Source: an uncultured Sutterella sp.
GTDB lineage: Bacteria > Pseudomonadota > Gammaproteobacteria > Burkholderiales > Burkholderiaceae_F
Assembly: GCA_900544335.1 (NCBI GenBank)
Contig: UQUS01000020.1
Span: 1-33,874 of the forward strand
Length of the DNA stretch: 33,874 nt
Direction: 5' to 3'
Positions 1 to 7,485 of the stretch are shown here, in pieces. A program made the translations under genes and the position numbers. Positions within the stretch are counted from its first letter, which is position 1, and every line of letters begins with the position of its first letter. Below the pieces are notes generated by a model. That model was not told where the DNA came from and did not search any database. It worked only from the letters and a program-made list of their open reading frames with translations.

Positions 1-377
1 TTATATGAAGTCTGCGCCTGGCTTGCGCGGCTTATATCCCCGCCCTGAACGACGGCGCTTTACGCCGCTGTCGGTAACAATTCCTCGTAGACATAATCGC
101 TTAAAGATATTGAATGAACAGGCATCAGAATTCTCCGAGGGGGCGAACAGCTTTTAACACCTTCTTATGTTAGCGAATAAAAAGCTCGGACCTATTCCTG
201 GGTATTTCTCTTCCTTTTCTTGCGTACTTCCCCAAAGCAACAGGGCGAGAAATTTCTCTTGTTATTTCATCACCTTCCGTAATACAATGAGCGACAGTTT
301 TTCCAATAAACAAGAAAACATCGGTCCAATCGCGTCCACTGCGAGGGGAAAGATGCAGTTACTTAAAGGAAGATGAA
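1..377. other. Left-edge non-coding stretch, no convincing gene
   Basis: This stretch precedes tctC. Short Arg/Pro-rich frames are open on both strands over about 1-155: a plus frame 5-157 and a minus frame ending in a stop at the very edge. Neither has a ribosome binding site or a recognisable family. A small perfect hairpin (CGGCG, loop CTTTA, CGCCG) lies at 53-67. A possible 69-codon frame at 167-376 looks like chance: it is rich in Ser, Phe and Asn, has no Shine-Dalgarno, and overlaps the likely tctC promoter and leader. The segment could be the tail of a repeat or a decayed gene extending left of the window, which cannot be judged from here. Confidence 0.5.
259..288 (+). promoter_or_regulatory. 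Candidate sigma70 promoter for tctCBA
   Basis: A TTGTTA box at 259-264 and a TACAAT box at 283-288 are separated by 18 bases. They match the -35 and -10 consensus at 4/6 and 5/6 positions. Transcription would start near 295 and leave a leader of about 80 bases before the tctC GTG. No operator is obvious. This rests on pattern only. Confidence 0.4.
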
Positions 378-1379
378 GTGGCTACTCTCATTCGTCGTCG
401 CGCCCTGATTGCGGGCGCATTAAGCTTTTGTGCAACAATCAGTTTGCCGTCCGTGAGTTTCGCTCAGGTCGGAACCGGCAACAAACCCATTCGAATCATT
501 GTTCCGTATTCTCCGGGCGGCCCTTTGGACGTCTCGGCGCGTGCCATTGCCGAATCCGTTAAAGACGATTTGGGCAACGTCATCGTGGAAAACAAACCCG
601 GTGCCGGTGGCAATATCGGTGTTTCATATCTGGCGCATCAAAAGCCCGACGGTATGACGCTTTGCGTCGGCGCCGTTGCCACGCACGCCATAAACCCGAA
701 TTTATTTAAAAAACTTCCTTATGACCCGATTAAGGACTTCCGACCCGTAACGCTTATTGCGCATGTCCCGAACGTTTTGGTCATTACACCGGCTTTTCGA
801 GACAAAACCGGCATTAAGAGCGTTGCCGACCTGATTGCTTACTGCAAGAAGAACCCGGGCAAACTCAATTACGCTTCGGGCGGAAACGGCTCGGGAGGCC
901 ACATGTCCGGCGAGCTTTTAAAAGCCATCGAACACATCGACATGGTCCACATTCCGTTTAAGGGTGCAGCTGCGGCGCAGCTTTCCGTCCTGGCTGGTCA
1001 AACGGACTTAATCTTTGACAACCTAGCCAGTGCCAACGCCAACATTTTGGCCGGAAAACTCATTCCGCTTGCAGTGACGACACCGACTCGGACCAAGGCT
1101 TTGCCGAATGTCCCGACGATGATTGAATGCGGCGTCAAAGACTTTAATATTTCGACATGGTACGGTCTCTTTGTCCCGGCCAAGACCCCGGATGCGGTCC
1201 TTGCCCGTTTGAATACGGCGATTACGAAGGCCTTAAAGAGCGACACGTTAAAGAGTCGTATTTCTAAGCTCGGCGGCGAAGCCTCTCCGTGCTCACCGGA
1301 AGAATTCTCCGCGCTCATCAAGAGCGAACTTAAGAAATACAAGCACGTTGTCGAAGTCTCGGGCGCTCGTGTGGATTAA
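378..1379 (+). CDS. tctC: Tripartite tricarboxylate transporter substrate-binding protein (Bug/TctC family)
   Basis: This is the periplasmic solute-binding receptor of a TTT-type secondary transporter; it captures an organic acid and delivers it to the TctAB membrane pair. The 333-residue length is typical. The N-terminus has three arginines, a hydrophobic stretch and a likely cleavage after SFA near residue 29. The mature part opens with the Bug signature IRIIVPYSPGGPLDVSAR and continues with ENKPGAGGNIG, both typical of PF03401. A GTG start at 378 is chosen because AAAGGAAG at 365-372 is well spaced; the nearby ATG at 373 is out of frame. tctB and tctA follow. Betaproteobacteria carry many Bug receptors with varied ligands, so the substrate (citrate, another dicarboxylate or an aromatic acid) cannot be read from the sequence. 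No TctDE-type sensor lies beside it. Confidence 0.93.
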   Translation: MATLIRRRALIAGALSFCATISLPSVSFAQVGTGNKPIRIIVPYSPGGPLDVSARAIAESVKDDLGNVIVENKPGAGGNIGVSYLAHQKPDGMTLCVGAVATHAINPNLFKKLPYDPIKDFRPVTLIAHVPNVLVITPAFRDKTGIKSVADLIAYCKKNPGKLNYASGGNGSGGHMSGELLKAIEHIDMVHIPFKGAAAAQLSVLAGQTDLIFDNLASANANILAGKLIPLAVTTPTRTKALPNVPTMIECGVKDFNISTWYGLFVPAKTPDAVLARLNTAITKALKSDTLKSRISKLGGEASPCSPEEFSALIKSELKKYKHVVEVSGARVD

Positions 1380-1395
1380 TTGTTGTTACGATGCC

Positions 1396-1427
1396 GGGCA
1401 TTCAGGCGCAAAAGCCCCTGAATGCCC
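1396..1427 (+). promoter_or_regulatory. Intercistronic hairpin between tctC and tctB
   Basis: GGGCATTCAGG at 1396-1406 and CCTGAATGCCC at 1417-1427 form a perfect 11-bp stem. A 2-bp GC/GC extension around an AAAA loop is possible. No T-run follows, so it is not a classical terminator. The position, after the receptor gene and before the membrane genes, fits a structure that stabilises tctC mRNA or lowers tctBA expression, giving excess binding protein. The role is inferred from analogy with other binding-protein operons. Confidence 0.6.
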
Positions 1428-1445
1428 TCGTGTTCCCTATTTGTC

Positions 1446-1910
1446 ATGAAAGTCAAAAACGCCAAAGATTTTTGGGCCGGCATAATGTTTGCCGTACTCG
1501 GAGTCTTTTTCATCGTTTTCGCACAAGAAAACGAGATGGGCTCGGCCGCCCATATGGGACCGGCTTTTTTCCCGACCTTGCTCGGCGGACTGCTATCTGC
1601 CATCGGTCTTTACATTGCCCTTCTCGGCCTGCTGTTTCGACCGACACTCAGTGACGGCAAGATCGAAGCTTTTCATTGGGACATCCTCGGCTGGATTCTC
1701 GGTTCCGTTTTCGTTTTCACGCTCCTTTTAAAGCCTCTCGGTCTGATGGTATCGCTCGCTGTCATGATTGTTCTTTCGCTTTTAGCCGAACGAAAGCTCT
1801 ATTTGAAAGAAACCGTGGCCTTGATTGTGGTTCTGGACTTTATTGCCTGGGCTGCCTTCGTTTACGGCATCGGCATGATTGTGCCGGTTTGGCCGTCTTT
1901 TTTGCACTGA
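1446..1910 (+). CDS. tctB: Tripartite tricarboxylate transporter small membrane subunit TctB
   Basis: This is the small integral membrane subunit of the TTT transporter, predicted to sit in the inner membrane with TctA. The protein has about 154 residues and roughly four hydrophobic segments. It begins MKVKNAKDFWAGIMFAVLG, and the motif GSAAHMGPAFFP is typical of TctB (PF07331). I prefer the ATG at 1446 over the upstream in-frame ATG at 1422, because the latter lies inside the intercistronic hairpin and would add an uncharacteristic N-terminus. Neither has a strong Shine-Dalgarno, so translation may be weak or coupled, consistent with lower dosage than TctC. tctA starts 14 bases downstream. 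Confidence 0.88.
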   Translation: MKVKNAKDFWAGIMFAVLGVFFIVFAQENEMGSAAHMGPAFFPTLLGGLLSAIGLYIALLGLLFRPTLSDGKIEAFHWDILGWILGSVFVFTLLLKPLGLMVSLAVMIVLSLLAERKLYLKETVALIVVLDFIAWAAFVYGIGMIVPVWPSFLH

Positions 1911-1924
1911 CGGAGGACTGATTC

Positions 1925-3433
1925 ATGGATTTAATCGGCAACCTCATGATCGGTCTTGAAGCCGCCGTTTCGCTTCAAAATCTTTTTTACTGTTTGGTCG
2001 GCGTCACCATCGGAACCCTAATCGGCGTTTTACCGGGCATGGGCCCCGTGGCTGCCGTCGCCATGCTTCTTCCGGCCACCTACGCCTTAGATCCTTCGGC
2101 TGCCCTGATTATGCTTGCCGGCATTTATTACGGCGCCCAGTACGGCGGATCGACAACGGCCATTCTCGTGAATATTCCCGGGGAAGCTGCTGCCGTCGTC
2201 ACCTGTATCGACGGGCACAAGATGGCCAAACGCGGACGCGCCGGAGCCGCACTCGGCATCTGCGCTATCGGTTCGTTTATTGCCGGTTGCTTTGCCACGC
2301 TTTTAATTGCTGCCTTTGCGCCACCTCTCATTGCCGTCGCCTTTCAATTCGGACCGGCTGAGTACTTCAGCCTGATGGTTTTGGGTTTGGTCGGTGCCAT
2401 TGTTCTGGCAACGGGATCGATTCTCAAAGCCATTTGCATGATTATCCTCGGGCTGCTTCTCGGCATTATCGGAACGGACGTCAACTCCGGCGCCTTGCGC
2501 TTTACGTTCGGCATCGGAGAGTTGCAGGAAGGTATCGACTTCGTGGCCCTCTCGATGGGCATTTACGGCTTTGCCGAAATCATGAAAAACCTCGAACTCG
2601 GAGAAAAGCGCTCGCTGGTTCCGAATCGAGTCGGTTCAGTGCTTCCGAATCGGGAGGAACTGAAAGCCTCGGCCGCTCCGATTGCTCGCGGGACCCTCGT
2701 CGGATCGCTTTTGGGGGTGCTACCCGGGGGCGGTGCTCTTTTAAGTTCCTTTGCGAGCTACACCATCGAAAAGAAGATTGCCGGAAGTCGCGCCGATCCC
2801 CCGTTCGGCCAAGGAAACATTCGCGGCGTGGCCGGTCCCGAGTCAGCCAACAATGCCGGAGCGCAAACTTCCTTTATTCCGATGCTCACCCTGGGCATCC
2901 CGTCCAATGCCGTCATGGCGCTTTTAATCGGCGCCATGATGATTCACGACATCGTCCCGGGTCCGCAGGTGATGAGTTCGAATCCGTCGCTTTTCTGGGG
3001 ACTGATTGTTTCAATGTGGATCGGGAACCTCTTTTTGATTGTCCTCAACCTTCCGATGATCGGTGTCTGGATTCAACTTCTTAAGGTTCCGTACCGGTGG
3101 CTCTATCCGGCCATTTTAGTCTTTTGTTGCATCGGGGTTTACTCAATTAACAACACCATTTGGGATGTGTGGGTGACGATTTTCTTCGGAGCTGTCGGAT
3201 ACCTTTTCATCAAACTCGATTGCGAGACGGCGCCGCTGATTCTCGGTTTTATTCTCGGGCCGATGATGGAAGAGAATATGCGACGTGCCTTGCTTTTAAG
3301 TCGCGGCGACCCGTTGACTTTTTTCACGAGTCCGATTTCCTGCGGTTTGTTGATTGCGGCAGCAGCCCTCCTTATTGTCGTAGCCGCTCCGTCCGTGCGT
3401 AGAAAACGCGAAATAGCCTTCCACGAAGATTAA
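1925..3433 (+). CDS. tctA: Tripartite tricarboxylate transporter large membrane subunit TctA
   Basis: This large permease subunit forms the translocation path of the TTT symporter in the inner membrane. The 502-residue length is the family norm, and many hydrophobic helices span the protein. Characteristic stretches include GTLIGVLPGMGPVAA near residue 31, YYGAQYGGSTTAILVNIPG, PESANNAGAQTSFIPMLTLG and the C-terminal ILGFILGPMMEENMRRAL; these identify PF01970. A GGAGG at 1912-1916 precedes the ATG. It ends the tctCBA operon and is followed eight bases later by a strong terminator. Confidence 0.95.
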   Translation: MDLIGNLMIGLEAAVSLQNLFYCLVGVTIGTLIGVLPGMGPVAAVAMLLPATYALDPSAALIMLAGIYYGAQYGGSTTAILVNIPGEAAAVVTCIDGHKMAKRGRAGAALGICAIGSFIAGCFATLLIAAFAPPLIAVAFQFGPAEYFSLMVLGLVGAIVLATGSILKAICMIILGLLLGIIGTDVNSGALRFTFGIGELQEGIDFVALSMGIYGFAEIMKNLELGEKRSLVPNRVGSVLPNREELKASAAPIARGTLVGSLLGVLPGGGALLSSFASYTIEKKIAGSRADPPFGQGNIRGVAGPESANNAGAQTSFIPMLTLGIPSNAVMALLIGAMMIHDIVPGPQVMSSNPSLFWGLIVSMWIGNLFLIVLNLPMIGVWIQLLKVPYRWLYPAILVFCCIGVYSINNTIWDVWVTIFFGAVGYLFIKLDCETAPLILGFILGPMMEENMRRALLLSRGDPLTFFTSPISCGLLIAAAALLIVVAAPSVRRKREIAFHED

Positions 3434-3440
3434 GGATTAG

Positions 3441-3471
3441 GCGGCAAAGCACACGTTTTGCCGCTCTTTTT
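3441..3471 (+). terminator. Rho-independent terminator of tctCBA
   Basis: GCGGCAAA at 3441-3448 pairs with TTTGCCGC at 3457-3464, followed by CTTTTTTA-like T-rich sequence to 3471. The next gene's ATG begins at 3472, directly on the end of the T tract. Confidence 0.85.
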
Positions 3472-4758
3472 ATGGCAACCACCGTTCTTCCCTGCCCGTT
3501 TTCGCAAGCACCGAGCCTCAATATGCAGGAAGTGGCCTGCGCATTCCGACCTGAGACGGGCTTTTGCGGACGTGCCGGTGCGTTAATCACACGGAAAAAC
3601 GGAGTTGAGACCGTTAGACTTGCCACCGAACCGATTCCGGCCTCGTGGCTTTGTCCGTTTGAGTCCATCACGCAAACGGGGCTCTGGCCCCTTTTGCAAG
3701 AAAAAGACGTTCCCTTCATACGGCTTCGAAACAAAGAAGGCGAAACGCTGCTTTTAACGCAGTTACTTGAAAGGCTCTTTGCACCTTACCCGGTACGCCC
3801 CGACAAACAAGGGGGCGATGTCATCGAACGGCGCAAAGCCTTCTGGCGATACACCCTCGTCGATGCCCTCAAGAGCCCCTCGGTTCGATTGCTCCGCGAA
3901 TTGATCGAAGCACAAGACGGAGCAACCCCCGTAGCCCTGAACGAATGGTGGTGCGGTCCCTCACCGACGCACGAAATACGCCACAACGGAACGTTTTATC
4001 CCCCGCGCACAAGCGCCAAGCCCCTCATTGACTGGCTACTGACCGGCATTAATCACAGCGCCGCGCAACCCGTGCGAGAAAAAGACGACGTTCCCGTCAT
4101 CCCTATCCTTTACGAAGATAAAGACATTCTCGTCATTGACAAGCCGGCAAAACTTGCCTCCGTCCCGGGAATTAAAGAGCTGATTGATGCTAAAACACGG
4201 CTTGAGCGTACCAAAGGTCCCCTTTATGTCGTTCATAGGCTCGATACGGACACATCCGGTATTCTTCTTTTTGCCAGAACTCCAAGTGCCTTGGCGACCT
4301 TAAGCGAAACATTTCGCACAGGCGGAGCCATGAAGTGTTACCGTGCACGCCTTGCGGGAGTTCCCCGAAAGCAATCCGGAACCGTCGATCTTGCACTTTT
4401 CCCGAACCGGACGGACACTCCGCGGCAATGCGTTATCCCGAAAAGCGCCGGCGGGAAACCATCGGAAACCTTGTACGAAGTAACGGATGTCGTCCAGACG
4501 GCACAAGGTCCGAAAGCCCTCGTTTCTCTTTATCCGACAACAGGACGCACGCATCAGTTGCGGGTGCACTGTGCCCACACAATGGGCCTTAATACTCCGA
4601 TTGACGGCGACCCCTTCTATGGCATCGGCGCTCTTGCCGATCAAGTTACGGGCAAGCGCCTGTGTCTACATGCCGCAGAGTTAACGCTTCCCCATCCGAG
4701 CAAATCCGAACTCCTACGCTTTGAGTCGCAGGAAGCCTTCCCCGATTGGGTCGATTAA
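3472..4758 (+). CDS. RluA-family pseudouridine synthase
   Basis: This enzyme converts specific uridines in rRNA or tRNA to pseudouridine. The catalytic domain fills the C-terminal half. ILVIDKPAKLASVPG leads into the active-site motif HRLDTDTSG at residues 255-263, whose Asp258 is the expected nucleophile. TGRTHQLRVH and DPFYG follow in the usual order. The first 200 or so residues are an N-terminal extension seen in longer RluA paralogues; no S4 domain is evident. The first ATG sits immediately after the tctA terminator and has no Shine-Dalgarno. An in-frame ATG at 3523 is the next choice but also lacks one, so the start is uncertain. Which RNA position is modified cannot be deduced. Confidence 0.85.
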   Translation: MATTVLPCPFSQAPSLNMQEVACAFRPETGFCGRAGALITRKNGVETVRLATEPIPASWLCPFESITQTGLWPLLQEKDVPFIRLRNKEGETLLLTQLLERLFAPYPVRPDKQGGDVIERRKAFWRYTLVDALKSPSVRLLRELIEAQDGATPVALNEWWCGPSPTHEIRHNGTFYPPRTSAKPLIDWLLTGINHSAAQPVREKDDVPVIPILYEDKDILVIDKPAKLASVPGIKELIDAKTRLERTKGPLYVVHRLDTDTSGILLFARTPSALATLSETFRTGGAMKCYRARLAGVPRKQSGTVDLALFPNRTDTPRQCVIPKSAGGKPSETLYEVTDVVQTAQGPKALVSLYPTTGRTHQLRVHCAHTMGLNTPIDGDPFYGIGALADQVTGKRLCLHAAELTLPHPSKSELLRFESQEAFPDWVD

Positions 4759-4782
4759 CCTTTCGGGGAAAGCCTTCTGGCC

Positions 4783-4962
4783 CTATCTTTCGGACTCGGG
4801 CTTATCGTAGTCGCAGACCGTGTGCCAAAGAAGTTCCGTTCCCTGTAGGAAGTCCTCGGTTTTCATGGCCTCGCGCCAGTTATGAGAGCCGTTTTGGTTC
4901 GCAACGAAAATCATCCCGACGGGAACCTCATTGAACTTGCGAACGAAACGATGGCCTAACGT
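4783..4962 (-). pseudogene. Remnant of an M20-type amidohydrolase C-terminus
   Basis: On the minus strand a 59-codon stretch between a TGA (4963-4965) and a TAG (4783-4785) has clear coding character. It includes VPVGMIFVANQNGSHNW, then EAMKTEDFLQGTELLWHTV, and ends in KPESER. The pattern GMIFV, a Gly/Ser-His segment, then a T-E-D-x-x-x-G helix is what the C-terminus of Zn-dependent hydantoinase/carbamoylase-like M20 hydrolases looks like. No start codon, ribosome site or upstream catalytic part is present, and the flanking frames are broken by stops. I infer a deleted gene of which only the tail survives. The family call is from memory of the motif and is moderate. Confidence 0.5.
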
Positions 4963-5157
4963 TCAAGCCTTCTTGCCCTCGTGCGTTTTGCCTCTTCCCA
5001 CCCGATGGCTTTAAATCACGAAATCGGAAAGCCCAAGCCGGAAAAATTCCTCTATGATTAACACATCCTTAATTTCATAGAAGGTCTAAGCCCTTCGACG
5101 ATTTGAAGCACATGTCAGAAGACAAACCTCCTTGTAGATTGATTCGGAGATTCATCC
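4963..5157. other. Spacer before lpxK, mostly without signal
   Basis: No gene is supported here. A short plus-strand frame ending at about 5060 is open but has no start signal. A TATGAT box at 5053-5058 could be a -10 element for lpxK, but no convincing -35 box stands 16-18 bases upstream. GGAG at 5146-5149 is the lpxK ribosome binding site. The stretch may hold degraded upstream parts of the amidohydrolase remnant at 4783-4962. Confidence 0.4.
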
Positions 5158-6177
5158 ATGCGTGCATGTCTTGAAGCATGGATTCACCGCCAGTGGGCAA
5201 AATGCGGACTCTTTGCCTGGTTACTTTCCCCGCTTTCGCTCATTTTCCTCCTGATTACGCGGATTCGGAAAAAGCGGATTACCCCCGTAAAAGTTCCCGT
5301 GCCCGTGGTTGTCGTCGGGAACATCTACGTCGGCGGGACCGGAAAAACGCCCATTACGATTGCTCTTGCGCGCAAACTCACGGAAGCGGGACTTCACCCG
5401 GGAATCATCAGTCGCGGGTACGCCAGTTCCGGTCAACAAACGCGCCTCGTTTCCGACACCTCGCGTGCTGACATCGTCGGCGACGAACCGCTCCTTATTT
5501 TCCAAGCAACCCAGTGCCCGGTTGCCGTCAACCGCGACCGAGTCGATGCCGCGCAGACCTTACTGAAAACGCATCCTGAGGTTGACGTTATCCTCAGTGA
5601 CGACGGTCTCCAACATTTGCGTTTGGCACGCGATGTGGAATTGGCCGTTGTCGGCGCCAGGGGACTGGGAAACGGCTGGGTGCTTCCGGCCGGTCCCTTA
5701 CGCGAACCACCGAGTCGACTCGATTCGGTCGATGCGATTGTTTTAAATGCGACGCATGAAACCTTAACAACCCGCACGCCGCGCTTTGTTGCGACATCCC
5801 AACTCGGGCGTGTAATCCAGCTAGCCACCGGACAAGTTGATTCAATCAACCACCTCTCCGAATGCATTGCCAAAAATCATTGGCGCACGGAAGCGGCGGC
5901 CGGCATTGCGCTTCCGGATCGATTCTTTTGCATGCTCCATGCCCATGACATTGCCTGTCGAGGCATACGCCTGCCCGATCACTTCGACTTTTCAGATAAT
6001 CCCTTCTCGGCCGTTGATGCGGATATCATCTTCATTACCGGAAAGGATGCCGTCAAATGCCATCAGATTCCTCAGATTGCCCGAGACACGCGCATCTGGG
6101 TTGCCGATTTAGAGATGGTGCTCGATCAATTTCTTGTCGACCGCATTCTGGAAAAAATCCAAACACACGGTCAGTAA
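5158..6177 (+). CDS. lpxK: Tetraacyldisaccharide 4'-kinase LpxK
   Basis: LpxK phosphorylates the 4'-position of tetraacyldisaccharide-1-phosphate to give lipid IVA, on the inner face of the inner membrane. The 339-residue length fits. An N-terminal membrane-associating segment lies at about residues 18-34. The variant Walker A, GNIYVGGTGKTP, spans residues 54-65, and SDDGLQH at 147-153 is the other family hallmark. GGAG eight bases upstream supports the ATG at 5158. It heads a tight cluster with a Trm112-like gene and kdsB, an arrangement common in proteobacteria that joins the lipid A and Kdo branches. Confidence 0.96.
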   Translation: MRACLEAWIHRQWAKCGLFAWLLSPLSLIFLLITRIRKKRITPVKVPVPVVVVGNIYVGGTGKTPITIALARKLTEAGLHPGIISRGYASSGQQTRLVSDTSRADIVGDEPLLIFQATQCPVAVNRDRVDAAQTLLKTHPEVDVILSDDGLQHLRLARDVELAVVGARGLGNGWVLPAGPLREPPSRLDSVDAIVLNATHETLTTRTPRFVATSQLGRVIQLATGQVDSINHLSECIAKNHWRTEAAAGIALPDRFFCMLHAHDIACRGIRLPDHFDFSDNPFSAVDADIIFITGKDAVKCHQIPQIARDTRIWVADLEMVLDQFLVDRILEKIQTHGQ

Positions 6178-6186
6178 AGGAAACTC

Positions 6187-6399
6187 ATGTCCATGGACTC
6201 GCGTCTTACTGAAATTCTGGTCTGCCCTGTCTGTAAGGGTCCGCTTCGTATGAACCCGGAGAAGACAGAACTGCATTGCGCCAAATGCGCGCTCGGATTC
6301 AAAATCGTTAACGACATTCCGGTTATGCTGGCCTCGGAAGCACGGGGTCTTTCGCCCGAGGAAGTCGCCAAAGCTCGCGTCAAGGACATTCGCTCATGA
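6187..6399 (+). CDS. Trm112-like zinc ribbon protein (YcaR family)
   Basis: This 70-residue protein carries CPVC near residue 13 and CAKC near residue 34, a four-cysteine zinc ribbon of the Trm112/UPF0434 type. In bacteria the family lies between lpxK and kdsB; its precise job is not settled. In eukaryotes and archaea Trm112 stabilises methyltransferases, which is only a guide here. AAAGGA at 6176-6181 overlaps the lpxK stop and precedes the ATG. Its last four bases overlap the kdsB start (ATGA), implying coupled translation. Confidence 0.9.
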   Translation: MSMDSRLTEILVCPVCKGPLRMNPEKTELHCAKCALGFKIVNDIPVMLASEARGLSPEEVAKARVKDIRS

Positions 6400-7157
6400 G
6401 TTTTATCGCCATTATTCCGTCCCGCATGACATCGACTCGTCTACCGGGCAAACCCTTAAAAGACATTGCCGGCAAACCGATGGTCGTGCGCGTTGCCGAA
6501 CAGGCGACCGCCTCGGGCGCCGAACGCGTTGTCGTCGCTGCCGATTCCGAGGCGATTATCAAGGCGTGTTCCAAGCACGGCGTTGAGGCAATTTTGACCG
6601 ACCCCGACCACCCGACAGGTACCGATCGCTTAGCCGAGGCAGCCGACAAACTTCATCTTTCCGATGAAACCATCGTTGTCAACGTTCAAGGCGACGAACC
6701 CCTGATTCCGCCGACCGTGATTCGGCAAGTAGCCGACTTACTGGCCTTTGACACACAAAGCACCATCGCAACGGCCGCGCATCCGATTGCTGATGTTCAA
6801 AGCTTTTTCAATCCCAATGTCGTTAAGGTGGAATTGGACGGCACCGGCCACGCCATGACGTTTTCCCGTGCTCCGATTCCCTGGCCGCGCGATGCGTTTG
6901 CCCAAGATAAAAGTAGCCTTCCCGAAGGATTGACGGCCTATCACCACATCGGGCTGTATGCCTACAGAGCCCTCTTTTTAAAGCGCTTCAGTACCCTTAA
7001 ACGATCTCCGATTGAGCGCTTTGAGTCGCTCGAGCAACTTCGCGCCATGTGGTACGGCTACAAAATTGCCGTGACCGTCTTGCCGGAGAATCTCCCGGCA
7101 GGCGTTGATACGCAAGAAGACCTTGAGCGCGTGCGCTCCGTTTTTCTGAATCGATAA
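6396..7157 (+). CDS. kdsB: 3-deoxy-manno-octulosonate cytidylyltransferase KdsB
   Basis: KdsB activates Kdo with CTP to form CMP-Kdo, the donor for the lipopolysaccharide inner core, in the cytoplasm. The 253 residues begin with the nucleotide-binding IPSRMTSTRLPGKPL, followed by VVVAADSEAI, VVNVQGDEPLIPP and HIGLYAYRALFL, all in family order. The ATG overlaps the end of the Trm112-like gene. It closes the lpxK cluster; no clear terminator follows directly, and the next strong hairpin lies just before adk. Confidence 0.96.
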   Translation: MSFIAIIPSRMTSTRLPGKPLKDIAGKPMVVRVAEQATASGAERVVVAADSEAIIKACSKHGVEAILTDPDHPTGTDRLAEAADKLHLSDETIVVNVQGDEPLIPPTVIRQVADLLAFDTQSTIATAAHPIADVQSFFNPNVVKVELDGTGHAMTFSRAPIPWPRDAFAQDKSSLPEGLTAYHHIGLYAYRALFLKRFSTLKRSPIERFESLEQLRAMWYGYKIAVTVLPENLPAGVDTQEDLERVRSVFLNR

Positions 7158-7175
7158 GTTTTTGCCGTACGCTGA

Positions 7176-7289
7176 CCCGAAGGGCTCCGTCAGGACGGCG
7201 TTTCGGTCGTCGGCTATGCAAACGATGCGTACCTCGGCTTGGGTCAGCACGCCGATTCCGTATGGAAAGTGACCGATTACTCGTTTTAA
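7176..7289 (+). pseudogene. Possible C-terminal gene fragment, unidentified
   Basis: After an in-frame TGA at 7173, a 37-codon frame runs to a TAA at 7287-7289. It reads like protein: DGVSVVGYANDAYLGLGQ, then HADSVWKVTDYSF. The balanced composition and Gly/aromatic pattern suggest the tail of a former enzyme gene. There is no start or ribosome site, and I do not recognise the family. It could also be chance. Confidence 0.3.
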
Positions 7290-7422
7290 GCCACGACCGT
7301 GTCCCTTCGGCCTTACGGATGATGGCAACGACGCTGACGCATCGCCTGGGGGTCTTCCGGGCTCGAAAAAGTGCGGTTTTTCTTTTAAAATCTGCCTGAT
7401 AAGCCTAAAATAAAACCCCCTT

Positions 7423-7457
7423 TCGGACAGACGAGGCTCGGCCTTTGTCCGATTTTT
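7423..7457 (+). terminator. Terminator-like hairpin just upstream of adk
   Basis: TCGGACA at 7423-7429 pairs with TGTCCGA at 7446-7452. AGGC and GCCT can pair inside, and five Ts follow at 7453-7457. Only 28 bases separate it from the adk ATG, and that gap has no promoter-like pair of boxes. So it either ends kdsB transcripts or sits in the adk leader as an attenuator. Confidence 0.6.
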
Positions 7458-7485
7458 GAGTTTTTTGTCATTTTTGGAGTACACC

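Larger units (their letters stand above)
7158..7485. other. kdsB-adk spacer with gene fragment and leader hairpin
   Basis: This 328-base gap holds no complete gene. It contains a short decayed coding fragment (7176-7289), an unassigned middle part, an A+T-rich segment around 7375-7420 that could carry the adk promoter, a terminator-like hairpin (7423-7457), and the adk ribosome site GGAG at 7476-7479. Confidence 0.5.

Noticed and set aside
117..136. Similarity of the left-edge motif AACAGGCATCAGAATTCTCC to 33824-33844
   Set aside because: About 15 of 20 bases match, but with this many possible alignments between the two spacers such a match is expected by chance.
167..376. 69-codon frame before tctC
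   Set aside because: Overlaps the likely promoter and leader of tctC, has no ribosome binding site and a non-coding-like composition.
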